Below, one piece after another: positions 47,432 to 61,596 of a stretch of 64,000 nt of DNA; positions within the stretch are counted from its first letter, which is position 1; every line of letters starts with the position of its first letter. Under the pieces are notes generated by a model. The model ran no database searches and had not been told where the DNA came from. It worked only from the letters and a program-made list of their open reading frames with translations. Origin of the DNA: Osmia lignaria lignaria (Eukaryota > Arthropoda > Insecta > Hymenoptera > Megachilidae); contig NW_027478158.1 in NCBI RefSeq assembly GCF_051020975.1, positions 2,046,001 to 2,110,000 of the forward strand, read 5' to 3'. The translations under genes were made by a program, and so were the position numbers.

Positions 47432-50400
47432 TTGCAGATTTATCTCAAGGGAAGGGGCCTGACGGACATATTTCGAGATATTTCTTCTTCTTGTTGTTCT
47501 TCTCCTGCACAGCTAAGCTGGAAGTGGCATTTGCAGCTCGCAATAGTGCAGAGTTATCTCAAAGAAAGGGGCCACGGTGTTTCTGTATCTCTATTATGTT
47601 GGTGCGGCTTCGGAACTTTTAAATATCTTGATATATCTCGAGAACTACGCATCTGATCAAAAAATATCATACAACATAAAAAGTCGGAAACTTAATTCTC
47701 TACAAAAAAGGTCTCTTAACATTTTGCCATAGCTCGCTTCGTTTCCGAGATATTTGCAGATTTATCTCGAGGGAAGGGGCCTGACGGACATATTACGAGA
47801 TATTTCTTCTTCTTGTTGTTCTTCTTCTGCACAGCTAAGCTGGAAGCGGCATTTGCGGCTCGCACTAGTGCAGAGTTATCCCGAAGTAAGGGGCCACGGT
47901 GTTTCTGTATCTCTATTATGTTGGTGCGGCTTCGGAACTTTTAAATATCTTGATATATCTCGAGAACTACACATCTGATCAAAAAATATCATAGAACGTA
48001 AAAAGTAGGAAACTTAATTCTCTACAAATAAAGTCTCTAAACATTTTGCCATAGCTCGCTTCGTTTCCGAGATATTTGCAGATATATCTCAAGGGAAGCG
48101 GCCTGACGGACATATTTCGAGATATTTCTTCTTCTTGCTGTTCTTCTCCTGCACAGCTAAGCTGGAAGTGGCATTTGCAGCTCGCAATAGTGCAGAGTTA
48201 TCTCAAAGAAAGGGGCCACGGTGTTTCTGTATCTCTATTATGTTGGTGCGGCTTCGGAACTTTTAAATATCTTGATATATCTCGAGAACTACGCATCTGA
48301 TCAAAAAATATCATAGAACATAAAAAGTAGGAAACTTAATTCTCTACAAAAAAGGTCTCTTAACATTTTGCCATAGCTCGCTTCGTTTCCGAGATATTTG
48401 CAGATTTATCTCAAGGGAAGGGGCCTGACGGACATATTTCGAGATATTTCTTCTTCTTGTTGTTCTTCTTCTGCACAGCTAAGCTGGAAGTGGCATTTGC
48501 AGCTCGCAATAGTGCAGAGTTATCTCAAAGAAAGGGGCCACGGTGTTTCTGTATCTCTATTATGTTGGTGCGGCTTCGGAACTTTTAAATATCTTGATAT
48601 ATCTCGAGAACTACGCATCTGATCAAAAAATAGCATAGAACATAAAAAGTAGGAACCTTAATTCTCTATAAAAAAGGTCTCTTAACATTTTGCCATAGCT
48701 CGCTTCGTTTCCGAGATATTTGCAGATTTATCTCGAGGGAAGGGGCCTGACGGACATATTTCGAGATATTTCTTCTTCTTGTTGTTCTTCTTCTGCACAG
48801 CTAACTGGAAGTGGCATTTGCGGCTCGCACTAGTGCAGAGTTATCCCGAAGTAAGGGGCCACGGTGTTTCTGTATCTCTATTATGTTGGTGCGGCTTCGG
48901 AACTTTTAAATATCTTGATATATCTCGAGAACTACACATCTGATCAAAAAATATCATAGAACGTAAAAAGTAGGAAACTTAATTCTCTACAAATAAAGTC
49001 TCTAAACATTTTGCCATAGCTCGCTTCGTTTCCGAGATATTTGCAGATATATCTCAAGGGAAGCGGCCTGACGGACATATTTCGAGATATTTCTTCTTCT
49101 TGCTGTTCTTCTCCTGCACAGCTAAGCTGGAAGTGGCATTTGCAGCTCGCAATAGTGCAGAGTTATCTCAAAGAAAGGGGCCACGGTGTTTCTGTATCTC
49201 TATTATGTTGGTGCGGCTTCGGAACTTTTAAATATCTTGATATATCTCGAGAACTACGCATCTGATCAAAAAATATCATAGAACATAAAAAGTAGGAAAC
49301 TTAATTCTCTACAAAAAAGGTCTCTTAACATTTTGCCATAGCTCGCTTCGTTTCCGAGATATTTGCAGATTTATCTCAAGGGAAGGGGCCTGACGGACAT
49401 ATTTCGAGATATTTCTTCTTCTTGTTGTTCTTCTTCTGCACAGCTAAGCTGGAAGTGGCATTTGCAGCTGGCAATAGTGCAGAGTTACCTCAAAGAAAGG
49501 GGCCACGGTGTTTCTGTATCTCTATTATGTTGGTGCCGCTTCGGAACTTTTAAATATCTGGATATATCTCAAGAACTACGCATCTGATCAAAAAATATCA
49601 TAGAACATAAAAAGTCGGAAACTTAATTCTCTACAAAAAAGGTCTCTTAACATTTTGCCATAGCTCGCTTCGTTTCCGAGATATTTGCAGATTTATCTCG
49701 AGGGAAGGGGCCTGACGGACATATTTCGAGATATTTCTTCTTCTTGTTGTTCTTCTTCTGCACAGCTAAGCTGGAAGCGGCATTTGCGGCTCGCACTAGT
49801 GCAGAGTTATCCCGAAGTAAGGGGCCACGGTGTTTCTGTATCTCTATTATGTTGGTGCCGCTTCGGAACTTTTAAATATCTGGATATATCTCGAGAACTA
49901 CGCATCTGATCAAAAAATATCATTGAACATAAAAAGTAGGAAACTTAATTCTCTACAAAAAAGGTCTCTTAACATTTTGCCATAGCTCGCTTCGTTTCCG
50001 AGATATTTGCAGATATATCTCAAGGGAAGGGTCCTGACGGACATATTTCGGGATATTTCTTCTTCTTGTTGTTCTTCTTCTGCACAGCTAAACTGGAAGT
50101 GGCATTTCCAGCTCGCAATAGTGCAGAGTTATCTCAAAGAAAGGGGCCACGGTGTTTCTGTATCTCTATTATGTTGGTGCGGCTTCGGAACTTTTAAATA
50201 TCTTGATATATATCGAGAACTACGCATCTGATCGAAAAATGTCATAGAACATAAAAAGTAGGAAACTTAATTCTCTACAAAAAAGGTCTCTTAACATTTT
50301 GCCATAGCTCGCTTCGTTTCCGAGATATTTGCAGATTTATCTCAAGGGAAGGGGCCTGACGGACATATTTCGAGATATTTCTTCTTCTTGTTGTTCTTCT

Positions 50401-52582
50401 TCTGCACAGCTAAGCTGGAAGTGGCATTTGCAGCGCGCAATAGTGCAGAGTTATCTCAAAGAAAGGGGCCACGGTGTTTCTGTATCTCTGTTATGTTGGT
50501 GCGGCTTCGGAACTTTTAAATATCTTGATATATCTCGAGAACTACGCATCTGATCAAGAAATATCATAGAACATAAAAAGTAGGAAACCTAATTTTCTAC
50601 AAAAAAGGTCTCTTAACATTTTGCCGTAGCTGGCTTCGTTTCCGATATATTTGCAGATTTATCTCAAGGGAAGGGGCCTGACGGACATATTTCGAGATAT
50701 TTCTTCTTCTTGTTGTTCTTCTCCTGCACAGCTAAGCTGGAAGTGGCATTTGCAGCTCGCAATAGTGCAGAGTTATCTCAAAGAAAGGGGCCACGGTGTT
50801 TCTGTATCTCTATTATGTTGGTGCGGCTTCGGAACTTTTAAATATCTTGATATATCTCGAGAACTACGCATCTGATCAAAAAATATCATACAACATAAAA
50901 AGTCGGAAACTTAATTCTCTACAAAAAAGGTCTCTTAACATTTTGCCATAGCTCGCTTCGTTTCCGAGATATTTGCAGATTTATCTCGAGGGAAGGGGCC
51001 TGACGGACATATTACGAGATATTTCTTCTTCTTGTTGTTCTTCTTCTGCACAGCTAAGCTGGAAGCGGCATTTGCGGCTCGCACTAGTGCAGAGTTATCC
51101 CGAAGTAAGGGGCCACGGTGTTTCTGTATCTCTATTATGTTGGTGCGGCTTCGGAACTTTTAAATATCTTGATATATCTCGAGAACTACACATCTGATCA
51201 AAAAATATCATAGAACGTAAAAAGTAGGAAACTTAATTCTCTACAAATAAAGTCTCTAAACATTTTGCCATAGCTCGCTTCGTTTCCGAGATATTTGCAG
51301 ATATATCTCAAGGGAAGCGGCCTGACGGACATATTTCGAGATATTTCTTCTTCTTGCTGTTCTTCTCCTGCACAGCTAAGCTGGAAGTGGCATTTGCAGC
51401 TCGCAATAGTGCAGAGTTATCTCAAAGAAAGGGGCCACGGTGTTTCTGTATCTCTATTATGTTGGTGCGGCTTCGGAACTTTTAAATATCTTGATATATC
51501 TCGAGAACTACGCATCTGATCAAAAAATATCATAGAACATAAAAAGTAGGAAACTTAATTCTCTACAAAAAAGGTCTCTTAACATTTTGCCATAGCTCGC
51601 TTCGTTTCCGAGATATTTGCAGATTTATCTCAAGGGAAGGGGCCTGACGGACATATTTCGAGATATTTCTTCTTCTTGTTGTTCTTCTTCTGCACAGCTA
51701 AGCTGGAAGTGGCATTTGCAGCTGGCAATAGTGCAGAGTTACCTCAAAGAAAGGGGCCACGGTGTTTCTGTATCTCTATTATGTTGGTGCCGCTTCGGAA
51801 CTTTTAAATATCTGGATATATCTCAAGAACTACGCATCTGATCAAAAAATATCATAGAACATAAAAAGTCGGAAACTTAATTCTCTACAAAAAAGGTCTC
51901 TTAACATTTTCCCATAGCTCGCTTCGTTTCCGAGATATTTGCAGATTTATCTCGAGGGAAGGGGCCTGACGGACATATTTCGAGATATTTCTTCTTCTTG
52001 TTGTTCTTCTTCTGCACAGCTAAGCTGGAAGCGGCATTTGCGGCTCGCACTAGTGCAGAGTTATCCCGAAGTAAGGGGCCACGGTGTTTCTGTATCTCTA
52101 TTATGTTGGTGCCGCTTCGGAACTTTTAAATATCTGGATATATCTCGAGAACTACGCATCTGATCAAAAAATATCATTGAACATAAAAAGTAGGAAACTT
52201 AATTCTCTACAAAAAAGGTCTCTTAACATTTTGCCATAGCTCGCTTCGTTTCCGAGATATTTGCAGATTTATCTCAAGGGAAGGGTCCTGACGGACATAT
52301 TTCGGGATATTTCTTCTTCTTGTTGTTCTTCTTCTGCACAGCTAAACTGGAACTGGCATTTCCAGCTCGCAATAGTGCAGAGTTATCTCAAAGAAAGGGG
52401 CCACGGTGTTTCTGTATCTCTATTACGTTGGTGCGGCTTCGGAACTTTTAAATATCTTGATATATATCGAGAACTACGCATCTGATCGAAAAATGTCATA
52501 GAACATAAAAAGTAGGAAACTTAATTCTGTACAAAAAAGGTCTCTTAACATTTTGCCATAGCTCGCTTCGTTTCCGAGATAT
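47432..52582 (+). repeat. 7-unit HOR (2254 bp) with nested 3-unit and 10-unit relationships
   Basis: Units 49041, 49363, 49685 and 50007 recur at 51295, 51617, 51939 and 52261 (2254 bp apart; GCAGCTGGCAATAG, GGTGCCGCTTCGG, TTATCCCGAAGTAAGG, ATATATATCGAG, AAAATGTCATAG). Units 47432, 47754 and 48076 recur at 50651, 50973 and 51295 (3219 bp; TCTCCTGCACAG, ATATTACGAGAT, AAGCGGCCTGACGG, TTGCTGTTC). Unit 48076 also resembles 49041 at 965 bp, which is three units minus the deleted base. These overlapping offsets show repeated duplications with different register shifts. Confidence 0.88.
48720..49040 (+). repeat. Recombinant 321-bp unit carrying the same deletion as 46467
   Basis: The left part, including CTAACTGG near 48804 and the preceding tail (AAAAATAGCATAG, TAGGAACC, CTCTATAAAAAAGG), matches the unit at 46467 and its preceding tail. 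The right part (TTATCCCGAAGTAAGG, CTACACATCTG, ACGTAAAAAGTAGG) matches unit 47754. The switch falls between about 48812 and 48846. The exchange also explains the 965-bp three-unit repeat of 48076 and 49041. Confidence 0.87.
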
Positions 52583-54836
52583 TTGCAGATATATCTCAAG
52601 GGAAGGGGCCTGACGGACATATTTCGAGATATTTCTTCTTCTTGTTGTTCTTCTTCTGCACAGCTAAACTGGAAGTGGCATTTGCAGCTCGCAATAGTGC
52701 AGAGGTATCTCAAAGAAAGGGGCCACGGTGTTTCTGTATCTCTATTATGTTGGTGCGGCTTCGGAACTTTAAAATATCTTGATATATCCCGAGAACTACA
52801 CATCTGATCAAAAAATATCATAGAACGTAAAAAGTAGGAAACTTAATTCTCTACAAATAAAGTCTCTAAACATTTTGCCATAGCTCGCTTCGTTTCCGAG
52901 ATATTTGCAGATTTATCTCAAGGGAAGGGGCCTGACGGACATATTTCGAGATATTTCTTCTTCTAGTTGTTCTTCTTCTGCCCAGCTAAGCTGGAAGTGG
53001 CATTTGCAGCTCGCAATAGTTCAGAGTTATATCAAAGAAAGGGGCCACGGTGTTTCTGTATCTCTATTATGTTGGTGCGGATTCGGAACTTTTAAATATC
53101 TCGATATATCTCGAAAACTACGCATCTGATCAAAAAATATCATAGAACATAAAAAGTAGCAAACTTAATTCTCTACAAAAAAGGTCTCTTAACATTTTGC
53201 CATAGCTCGCTTCGTTTCCGAGATATTTGCAGATTTATCTCGAGGGAAGGGGCCTGACGGACATATTTCGAGATATTTCTTCTTCTTGTTGTTCTTCTTC
53301 TGCACAGCTAAGCTGGAAGTGGCATTTGCGGCTCGCACTAGTGCAGAGTTATCTCAAAGAAAGGGGCCACGGTGTTTCTGTATCTCTATTATGTTGGTGC
53401 GCCTTCGGAACTTTTAAATATCTTGATATATCTCGAAAACTACGCATCTGAGCAAAAAATATCATAGAACATAAAAAGTAGGAAACTTAATTCTCTACAA
53501 AAAAGGTCTCTTAACATTTTGCCATAGCTCGCTTCGTTTCCGAGATATTTGCAGATTTATCTCGAGGGAAGGGGCCTGACGGACATATTTCGAGATATTT
53601 CTTCTTCTTGTTGTTCTTCTTCTGCACAGCTAAGCTGGAAGCGGCATTTGCGGCTCGCACTAGTGCGGAGTTATCTCGAAGAAAGGGGCCACGGTGTTTC
53701 TGTATCTCTATTATGTTGGTGCGGCTTCGGAACTTTTAAATGTCTCGATATATCTCGAAAACTACGCTTCTGATCAAAAAATATCGTAGAACATAAATTG
53801 TAGGAAACATAATTCTCTACAAGAAAGGTCTCTTAACATTTTGCCATAGCTCGTTTCGTTTCCGAGATATTTGCAGATATATCTCAAGGGAAGGGGCCTG
53901 ACGGACATATTTCGAGATATTTCTTCTTCTTGTTGTTCTTCTTCTGCACAGCTAAACTGGAAGTGGCATTTGCAGCTCGCAATAGTGCAGAGTTATCTCA
54001 AAGAAAGGGGCCACTGTGTTTCTGTATCTCTATTATGTTGGTGCGGCTTCGGAACTTTTAAATATCTTGATATATGTCAAGAACTACGCTTCTGATCAAA
54101 AAATATCATAGAACATAAATTGTAGGAAACATAATTCTCTACAAGAAAGGTCTCTTAACATTTTGCCATAGCTCGTTTGGTTTCCGAGATATTTGCAGAT
54201 ATATCTCAAGGGAAGGGGCCTGACGGACATATTTCGAGATATTTCTTCTTCTTGTTGTTCTTGTTCTGCACAGCTAAACTGGAAGTGCCATTTCCAGCTC
54301 GCAATAGTGCAGAGCTATCTCAAAGAAAGGGGCCACGGTGTTTCTGTATCTCTATTATGTTGGTGCGGCTTCGGAACTTTTAAATGTCTCGATATATCTC
54401 GAAAACTACGCTTCTGATCAAAAAATATCATAGAAGATAAATTGTAGGAAACATAATTCTCTACAAGAAAGGTCTCTTAACATTTTGCCATAGCTCGTTT
54501 CGTTTCCGAGATATGTGCAGACTTATCTCAAGGGAAGGGGCCTGACGGACATATTTCGAGATATTTCTTCTTCTTGTTGTTCTTCTTCTGCACAGCTAAG
54601 CTGGAAGTGGCATTTGCAGCTCGCAATAGTGCAGAGTTATCTCAAAGAAAGGGGCCACGGTGTTTCTGTATCTCTATTATGTTGGTGCGGCTTCGGAACT
54701 TTTAAATATCTTGATATATCTCGAGAACTATGCATCTGATCAAAAAATATCATAGAACATAAAAAGTAGGAAACTTAATTCTCTACAAATAAGGTCTCTT
54801 AACATTTTGCAATAGCTCGCTTCGTTTCCGAGATAT
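52583..54836 (+). repeat. Less ordered satellite units
   Basis: Seven units. Unit 52583 has GCAGAGGTATC and ends with the 50973-type tail (CTACACATCTG, ACGTAAAAAG, AAATAAAGTCTCTAAAC). Unit 52905 has a private TTCTAGTTGTTC and AGTTCAGAG. Unit 53227 has GTGCGCCTTCGG. Units 53549 and 54193 have TTTAAATGTCTCG. Unit 53871 has ATATATGTCAAGAAC. Units from 53871 on are preceded by CTACAAGAAAGGTC. Marks from this stretch recur in the block after 54900. Confidence 0.82.
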
Positions 54837-57090
54837 TTGCAGATTTATCTCAAGGGAAGGGGCCTGACGGACATATTTCGAGATATTTCTTCTTCTTGTT
54901 GTTCTTCTTCTGCACAGCTAAGCTGGAAGCGGCATTTGCGGCTCGCACTAGTGCGGAGTTATCTCAAAGAAAGGGGCCACGGTGTTTCTGTATCTCTATT
55001 ATGTTGGTGCGGCTTCGGAACTTTTAAATATCTTGATATATCTCGAAAACTACGCTTCTGCTCAAAAAATATCATAGAACATAAATTGTAGGAAACATAA
55101 TTCTCTACAAGAAAGGTCTCTTAACATTTTGCCATAGCTCGTTTCGTTTCCGAGATATTTGCAGATATATCTCAAGGGAAGGGGCCTGACGGACATATTT
55201 CGAGATATTTCTTCTTCTTGTTGTTCTTCTTCTGCACAGCTAAACTGGAAGTGCCATTTCCAGCTCGCAATAGTGCAGAGTTATCTCAAAGAAAGGGGCC
55301 ACGGTGTTTCTGTATCTCTATTATGTTGGTGCGGCTTCGGAACTTTTAAATGTCTCGATATATCTCGAAAACTACGCTTCTGATCAAAAAATATCATAGA
55401 ACATAAATTGTAGGAAACATAATTCTCTACAAGAAAGGTCTCTTAACATTTTGCCATAGCTCGTTTCGTTTCCGAGATATTTGCAGATATATCTCAAGGG
55501 AAGGGGCCTGACGGACATATTTCGAGATATTTCTTCTTCTTGTTGTTCTTCTTCTGCACAGCTAAACTGGAAGTGCCATTTCCAGCTCGCAATAGTGCAG
55601 AGTAATCTCAAAGAAAGGGGCCACGGTGTTTCTGTATCTCTATTATGTTGGTGCGGCTTCGGAACTTTTAAATATCTTGATATATCTCGAGAACTACGCA
55701 TCTGATCAAAAAATATCATAGAACATAAAAAGTAGGAAACTTAATTCTCTACAAAAAAGGTCTCTTAACATTTTGCCATAGCTCGCTTCGTTTCCGAGAT
55801 ATGTGCAGATTTATCTCAAGGGAAGGGGCCTGACGGACATATTTCGAGATATTTCTTCTTCTTGTTGTTCTTCTTCTGCACAGCTAAGCTGGAAGTGGCA
55901 TTTGCAGCTCGCAATAGTGCAGAGTTTTCTCAAAGAAAGGGGCCACGGTGTTTCTGTATCTCTATTATGTTGGTGCGGCTTCGGAACTTTTAAATATCTT
56001 GATATATGTCAAGAACTACGCATCTGATCAAAAAATATCATAGAACATAAAAAGTGGGAAACTTAATTCTCTACAAAAAAGGTCTCTTAACATTTTGCCA
56101 TAGCTCGCTTCGTTTCCGAGATATTTGCAGATCTATCTCAAGGGAAGGGGCCTGACGGACATATTTCGAAATATTTCTTCTTCTTGTTGTTCTTCTTCTG
56201 CACAGCTAAACTGGAAGTGGCATTTCCAGCTCGCAATAGTGCAGAGTTATCTCAAAGAAAGGGGCCACGGTGTTTCTGTATCTCTATTATGTTGGTGAGG
56301 CTTCGGAACTTTTAAATATCTTGATATATCTCGAGAACTACGCATCTGATCAAAAAATATCATAGAACATAAAAAGTAGGAAACTTAATTCTCTACAAAA
56401 AAGGTCTCTTAACATTTTGCCATAGCGCGCATCGTTTCCGAGATATTTGCAGTTTTATCTCGAGGGAAGGGGCCTGAAGGACATATTTCGAGATATTTCT
56501 TCTTCTTGTTGTTCTTCTTCTGCACAGCTAAGCTGGAAGTGGCATTTGCGGCTCGCACTAGTGCAGAGTTATCTCAAAGAAAGGGGCCACGGTGATTCTG
56601 TATCTCTATTATGTTGGTGCGGCTTCGGAACTTTTAAATATCTCGATATATCTCGAAAACTACGCTTCTGATCAAAAAATATCATACAACATAAATTGTA
56701 GGAAACATAATTCTCTACAAAAAAGGTCTCTTAACATTTTGCCATAGCTCGTTTCCTTTCCGAGATATTTGCAGATATATCTCAAGGGAAGGGGCCTGAC
56801 GGACATATTTCGAGATATTTCTTCTTCTTGTTGTTCTTCTTCTGCACAGCTAAACTGGAAGTGCCATTTCCAGCTCGCAATAGTGCAGAGTTATCTCAAA
56901 GAAAGGGGCCACGGTGTTTCTGTATCTCTATTATGTTGGTGCGGCTTCGGAACTTTAAAATATCTTGATATATCTCGAGAACAACGCATCTGATCAAAAA
57001 ATATCATAGAACATAAAAAGTAGGAAACTTAATTCTCTACCAAAAAGGTCTCTTAACATTTTGCCATAGCTCGCTTCGTTTCCGAGATAT

Positions 57091-57411
57091 ATGCAGATTT
57101 ATCTCAAGGGAAGGGGCCTGACGGACATATTTCGAGATATTTCTTCTTCTTGTTGTTCTTCTTCTGCACAGCTAAGCTGGAAGTGGCATTTGCAGCTCGC
57201 AATAGTGCAGAGTTATCTCAAAGAAAGAGGCCACGGTGTTTCTGTACCTCTATTATGTTGGTGCAGCTTCGGCACTTTTAAATATCTTGATATATCTCGA
57301 GAACTACGCATCTGATCAAAAAATATCATAGAAGATAAATAGTAGAAAACGAATTCTCTACAAAAAAGGTCTCTTAACATTTTGCCATAGCTCGCTTCGT
57401 TTCCGAGATAT
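57091..57411 (+). repeat. 321-bp unit, deletion creating GAATTC
   Basis: In the tail near 57345-57356 the usual GAAACTTAATTC reads AAAACGAATTC, one base shorter. The same tail has AGAAGATAAATAGTAG. The change is not in the 74-codon frame. It creates a GAATTC site not seen in ordinary units. Confidence 0.92.
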
Positions 57412-60400
57412 ATGCAGATTTATCTCAAGGGAAGGGGCCTGACTGACATATTTCGAGATATTTCTTCTTCTTGTTGTTCTTCTTCTGCACAGCTAAGCTG
57501 GAAGTGGCATTTGCAGCTCGCAATAGTGCAGAGTTATCTCAAAGAAAGGGGCCACGGTGTTTCTGTATCTCTATTATGTTGGTGCGGCTTCGGAACTTTT
57601 AAATATCTTGATATATCTCGAGAACTACGCATCTGATCAAAAAATATCATAGAACATAAAAAGTAGCAAACTTAATTGTCTACAAATAAAGTCTCTTAAC
57701 ATTTTGCCATAGCTCGCTTCGTTTCCGAGATATTTGCAGATTTATCTCAAGGGAAGGGGCCTGACGGACATATTTCGAGATATTTCTTCTTCTTGTTGTT
57801 CTTCTTCTGCACAGCTAAGCTGGAAGTGGCATTTGCGGCTCGCACTAGTGCAGAGTTATCTCAAAGAAAGGGGCCACGGTGTTTCTGTATCTCTATTATG
57901 TTGGTGCGGCTTCGGAACTTTTAAATATCTCGATATATCTCGAAAACTACTCTTCTGCTCAAAAAATATCATAGAACATAAATTGTAGGAAACATAATTC
58001 TCTACAAAGAAGGTCTCTTAACATTTTGCCATAGCTCGCTTCGTTTCCGAGATATTTGCAGATATATCTCAACTGAAGGGGCCTGACGGACATATTTCGC
58101 GATATTTCTTCTTCTTGTTGTTCTTCTTCTGCACAGCTAAGCTGGAACTGGCGTTTGCAGCTCGCAATAGTGCAGAGTTATCTCAAAGAAAGGGGCCACG
58201 GTGTTTCTATATCTCTATTATGTTGGTGCGGCTTCGGAACTTTTAAATATCTCGATATATCTCGAAAACTACGCTTCTGATCAAAAAATATCATAGAACA
58301 TAAATTGTAGGAAACATAATTCTCTACAAAAAACGTCTCTTAACATTTTGCCATAGCTCGCTTCGTTTCCGAGATATTTGCAGATTCAGCTCAAAGGAAC
58401 GTGCCTGACGGACATATTTCGAGATATTTCTTCTTCTTGTTGTTCTTCTTCTGCACAGCTAAGCTGGAAGTGGCATTTGCAGCGCGCAATAGTGCAGAGT
58501 TATCTCAAAGAAAGGGGCCACGGTGTTTCTGTATCTCTATTATGTTGGTGCGGCTTCGGAACTTTTAAATATCTTGATATATCTCGAGAACTACGCATCT
58601 GATCAAAAAATATCATAGAACGTAAAAAGTAGGAAACTTAATTCTCTACAAATAAAGTCTCTTAACATTTTGCCATAGCTCGCTTCGTTTCCGAGATATT
58701 TGCAGATTTATCTCAAGGGAAGGGGCCTGACGGACATATTTCGAGATATTTCTTCTTCTTGTTGTTCTTCTTCTGCACAGCTAAGCTGGAAGTGGCATTT
58801 GCGGCTCGCACTAGTGCAGAGTTATCTCAAAGAAAGGGGCCACGGTGTTTCTGTATCTCTATTATGTTGGTGCGGCTTCGGAACTTTTAAATATCTCGAT
58901 ATATCTCGAAAACTACGCTTCTGATCAAAAAATATCATAGAACATAAATTGTAGGAAACGTAATTCTCTACAAAAAAGGTCTCTTAACATTTTGCCATAG
59001 CTCGCTTCCTTTCCGAGATATTTGCAGATATATCTCAAGGGAAGGGGCCAGACGGACATATTTCGAGATATTTCTTCTTCTTGTTGTTCTTCTTCCGCAC
59101 AGCTAAGCTGGAAGTGGCATTTACAGCTTGCAATAGTGCAGAGTTATCTCAAAGAAAGGGGCCACGGTGTTTCTGTATCTCTATTATGTTGGTGCGGCTT
59201 CGGAACTTTTAAATATCTTGATATATCTCGAAAACTACGCTTCTGCTCAAAAAATATCATAGAACATAAATTGTAGGAAACATAATTCTCTACAAGAAAG
59301 GTCTCTTAACATTTTGCCATAGCTCGTTTCGTTTCCGAGATATTTGCAGATATATCTCAAGGGAAGGGGCCTGACGGACATATTTCGAGATATTTCTTCT
59401 TCTTGTTGTTCTTCTTCTGCACAGCTAAACTGGAAGTGCCATTTCCAGCTCGCAATAGTGCAGAGTTATCTCAAAGAAAGGGGCCACGGTGTTTCTGTAT
59501 CTCTATTATGTTGGTGCGGCTTCGGAACTTTTAAATGTCTCGATATATCTCGAAAACTACGCTTCTGATCAAAAAATATCATAGAACATAAATTGTAGGA
59601 AACATAATTCTCTACAAGAAAGGTCTCTTAACATTTTGCCATAGCTCGTTTCGTTTCCGAGATATTTGCAGATATATCTCAAGGGAAGGGGCCTGACGGA
59701 CATATTTCGAGATATTTCTTCTTCTTGTTGTTCTTCTTCTGCACAGCTAAACTGGAAGTGCCATTTCCAGCTCGCAATAGTGCAGAGTTATCTCAAAGAA
59801 AGGGGCCACGGTGTTTCTGTATCTCTATTATGTTGGTGCGGCTTCGGAACTTTTAAATATCTTGATATATCTCGAGAACTACGCATCTGATCAAAAAATA
59901 TCATAGAACATAAAAAGTAGGAAACTTAATTCTCTACAAAAAAGGTCTCTTAACATTTTGCCATAGCTCGCTTCGTTTCCGAGATATGTGCAGATTTATC
60001 TCAAGGGAAGGGGCCTGACGGACATATTTCGAGATATTTCTTCTTCTTGTTGTTCTTCTTCTGCACAGCTAAGCTGGAAGTGGCATTTGCAGCTCGCAAT
60101 AGTGCAGAGTTTTCTCAAAGAAAGGGGCCACGGTGTTTCTGTATCTCTATTATGTTGGTGCGGCTTCGGAACTTTTAAATATCTTGATATATGTCAAGAA
60201 CTACGCATCTGATCAAAAAATATCATAGAACATAAAAAGTAGGAAACTTAATTCTCTACAAAAAAGGTCTCTTAACATTTTGCCATAGCTCGCTTCGTTT
60301 CCGAGATATTTGCAGATCTATCTCAAGGGAAGGGGCCTGACGGACATATTTCGAAATATTTCTTCTTCTTGTTGTTCTTCTTCTGCACAGCTAAACTGGA

Positions 60401-61275
60401 AGTGGCATTTCCAGCTCGCAATAGTGCAGAGTTATCTCAAAGAAAGGGGCCACGGTGTTTCTGTATCTCTATTATGTTGGTGCGGCTTCGGAACTTTTAA
60501 ATATCTTGATATATCTCGAGAACTACGCATCTGATCAAAAAATATCATAGAACATAAAAAGTAGGAAACTTAATTCTCTACAAAAAAGGTCTCTTAACAT
60601 TTTGCCATAGCGCGCATCGTTTCCGAGATATTTGCAGTTTTATCTCGAGGGAAGGGGCCTGAAGGACATATTTCGAGATATTTCTTCTTCTTGTTGTTCT
60701 TCTTCTGCACAGCTAAGCTGGAAGTGGCATTTGCGGCTCGCACTAGTGCAGAGTTATCTCAAAGAAAGGGGCCACGGTGATTCTGTATCTCTATTATGTT
60801 GGTGCGGCTTCGGAACTTTTAAATATCTCGATATATCTCGAAAACTACGCTTCTGATCAAAAAATATCATAGAACATAAATTGTAGGAAACATAATTCTC
60901 TACAAAAAAGGTCTCTTAACATTTTGCCATAGCTCGTTTCCTTTCCGAGATATTTGCAGATATATCTCAAGGGAAGGGGCCTGACGGACATATTTCGAGA
61001 TATTTCTTCTTCTTGTTGTTCTTCTTCTGCACAGCTAAACTGGAAGTGCCATTTCCAGCTCGCAATAGTGCAGAGTTATCTCAAAGAAAGGGGCCACGGT
61101 GTTTCTGTATCTCTATTATGTTGGTGCGGCTTCGGAACTTTAAAATATCTTGATATATCTCGAGAACAACGCATCTGATCAAAAAATATCATAGAACATA
61201 AAAAGTAGGAAACTTAATTCTCTACCAAAAAGGTCTCTTAACATTTTGCCATAGCTCGCTTCGTTTCCGAGATAT

Positions 61276-61596
61276 ATGCAGATTTATCTCAAGGGAAGGG
61301 GCCTGACGGACATATTTCGAGATATTTCTTCTTCTTGTTGTTCTTCTTCTGCACAGCTAAGCTGGAAGTGGCATTTGCAGCTCGCAATAGTGCAGAGTTA
61401 TCTCAAAGAAAGAGGCCACGGTGTTTCTGTACCTCTATTATGTTGGTGCAGCTTCGGCACTTTTAAATATCTTGATATATCTCGAGAACTACGCATCTGA
61501 TCAAAAAATATCATAGAAGATAAATAGTAGAAAACGAATTCTCTACAAAAAAGGTCTCTTAACATTTTGCCATAGCTCGCTTCGTTTCCGAGATAT
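61276..61596 (+). repeat. 321-bp unit, copy of the deletion at 57.35 kb
   Basis: The same AAAACGAATTC and AGAAGATAAATAGTAG marks appear near 61530-61541, exactly 4185 bp after the first. The deletion arose once and was carried by the large duplication. Confidence 0.92.

Noticed and set aside
2361..55719. Reverse-strand frames of 76 to 115 codons (for example 7730-8065, 52474-52821, 55384-55719)
   Set aside because: They are complements of the same satellite units, open only where a few substitutions remove stops. No domain is recognisable.
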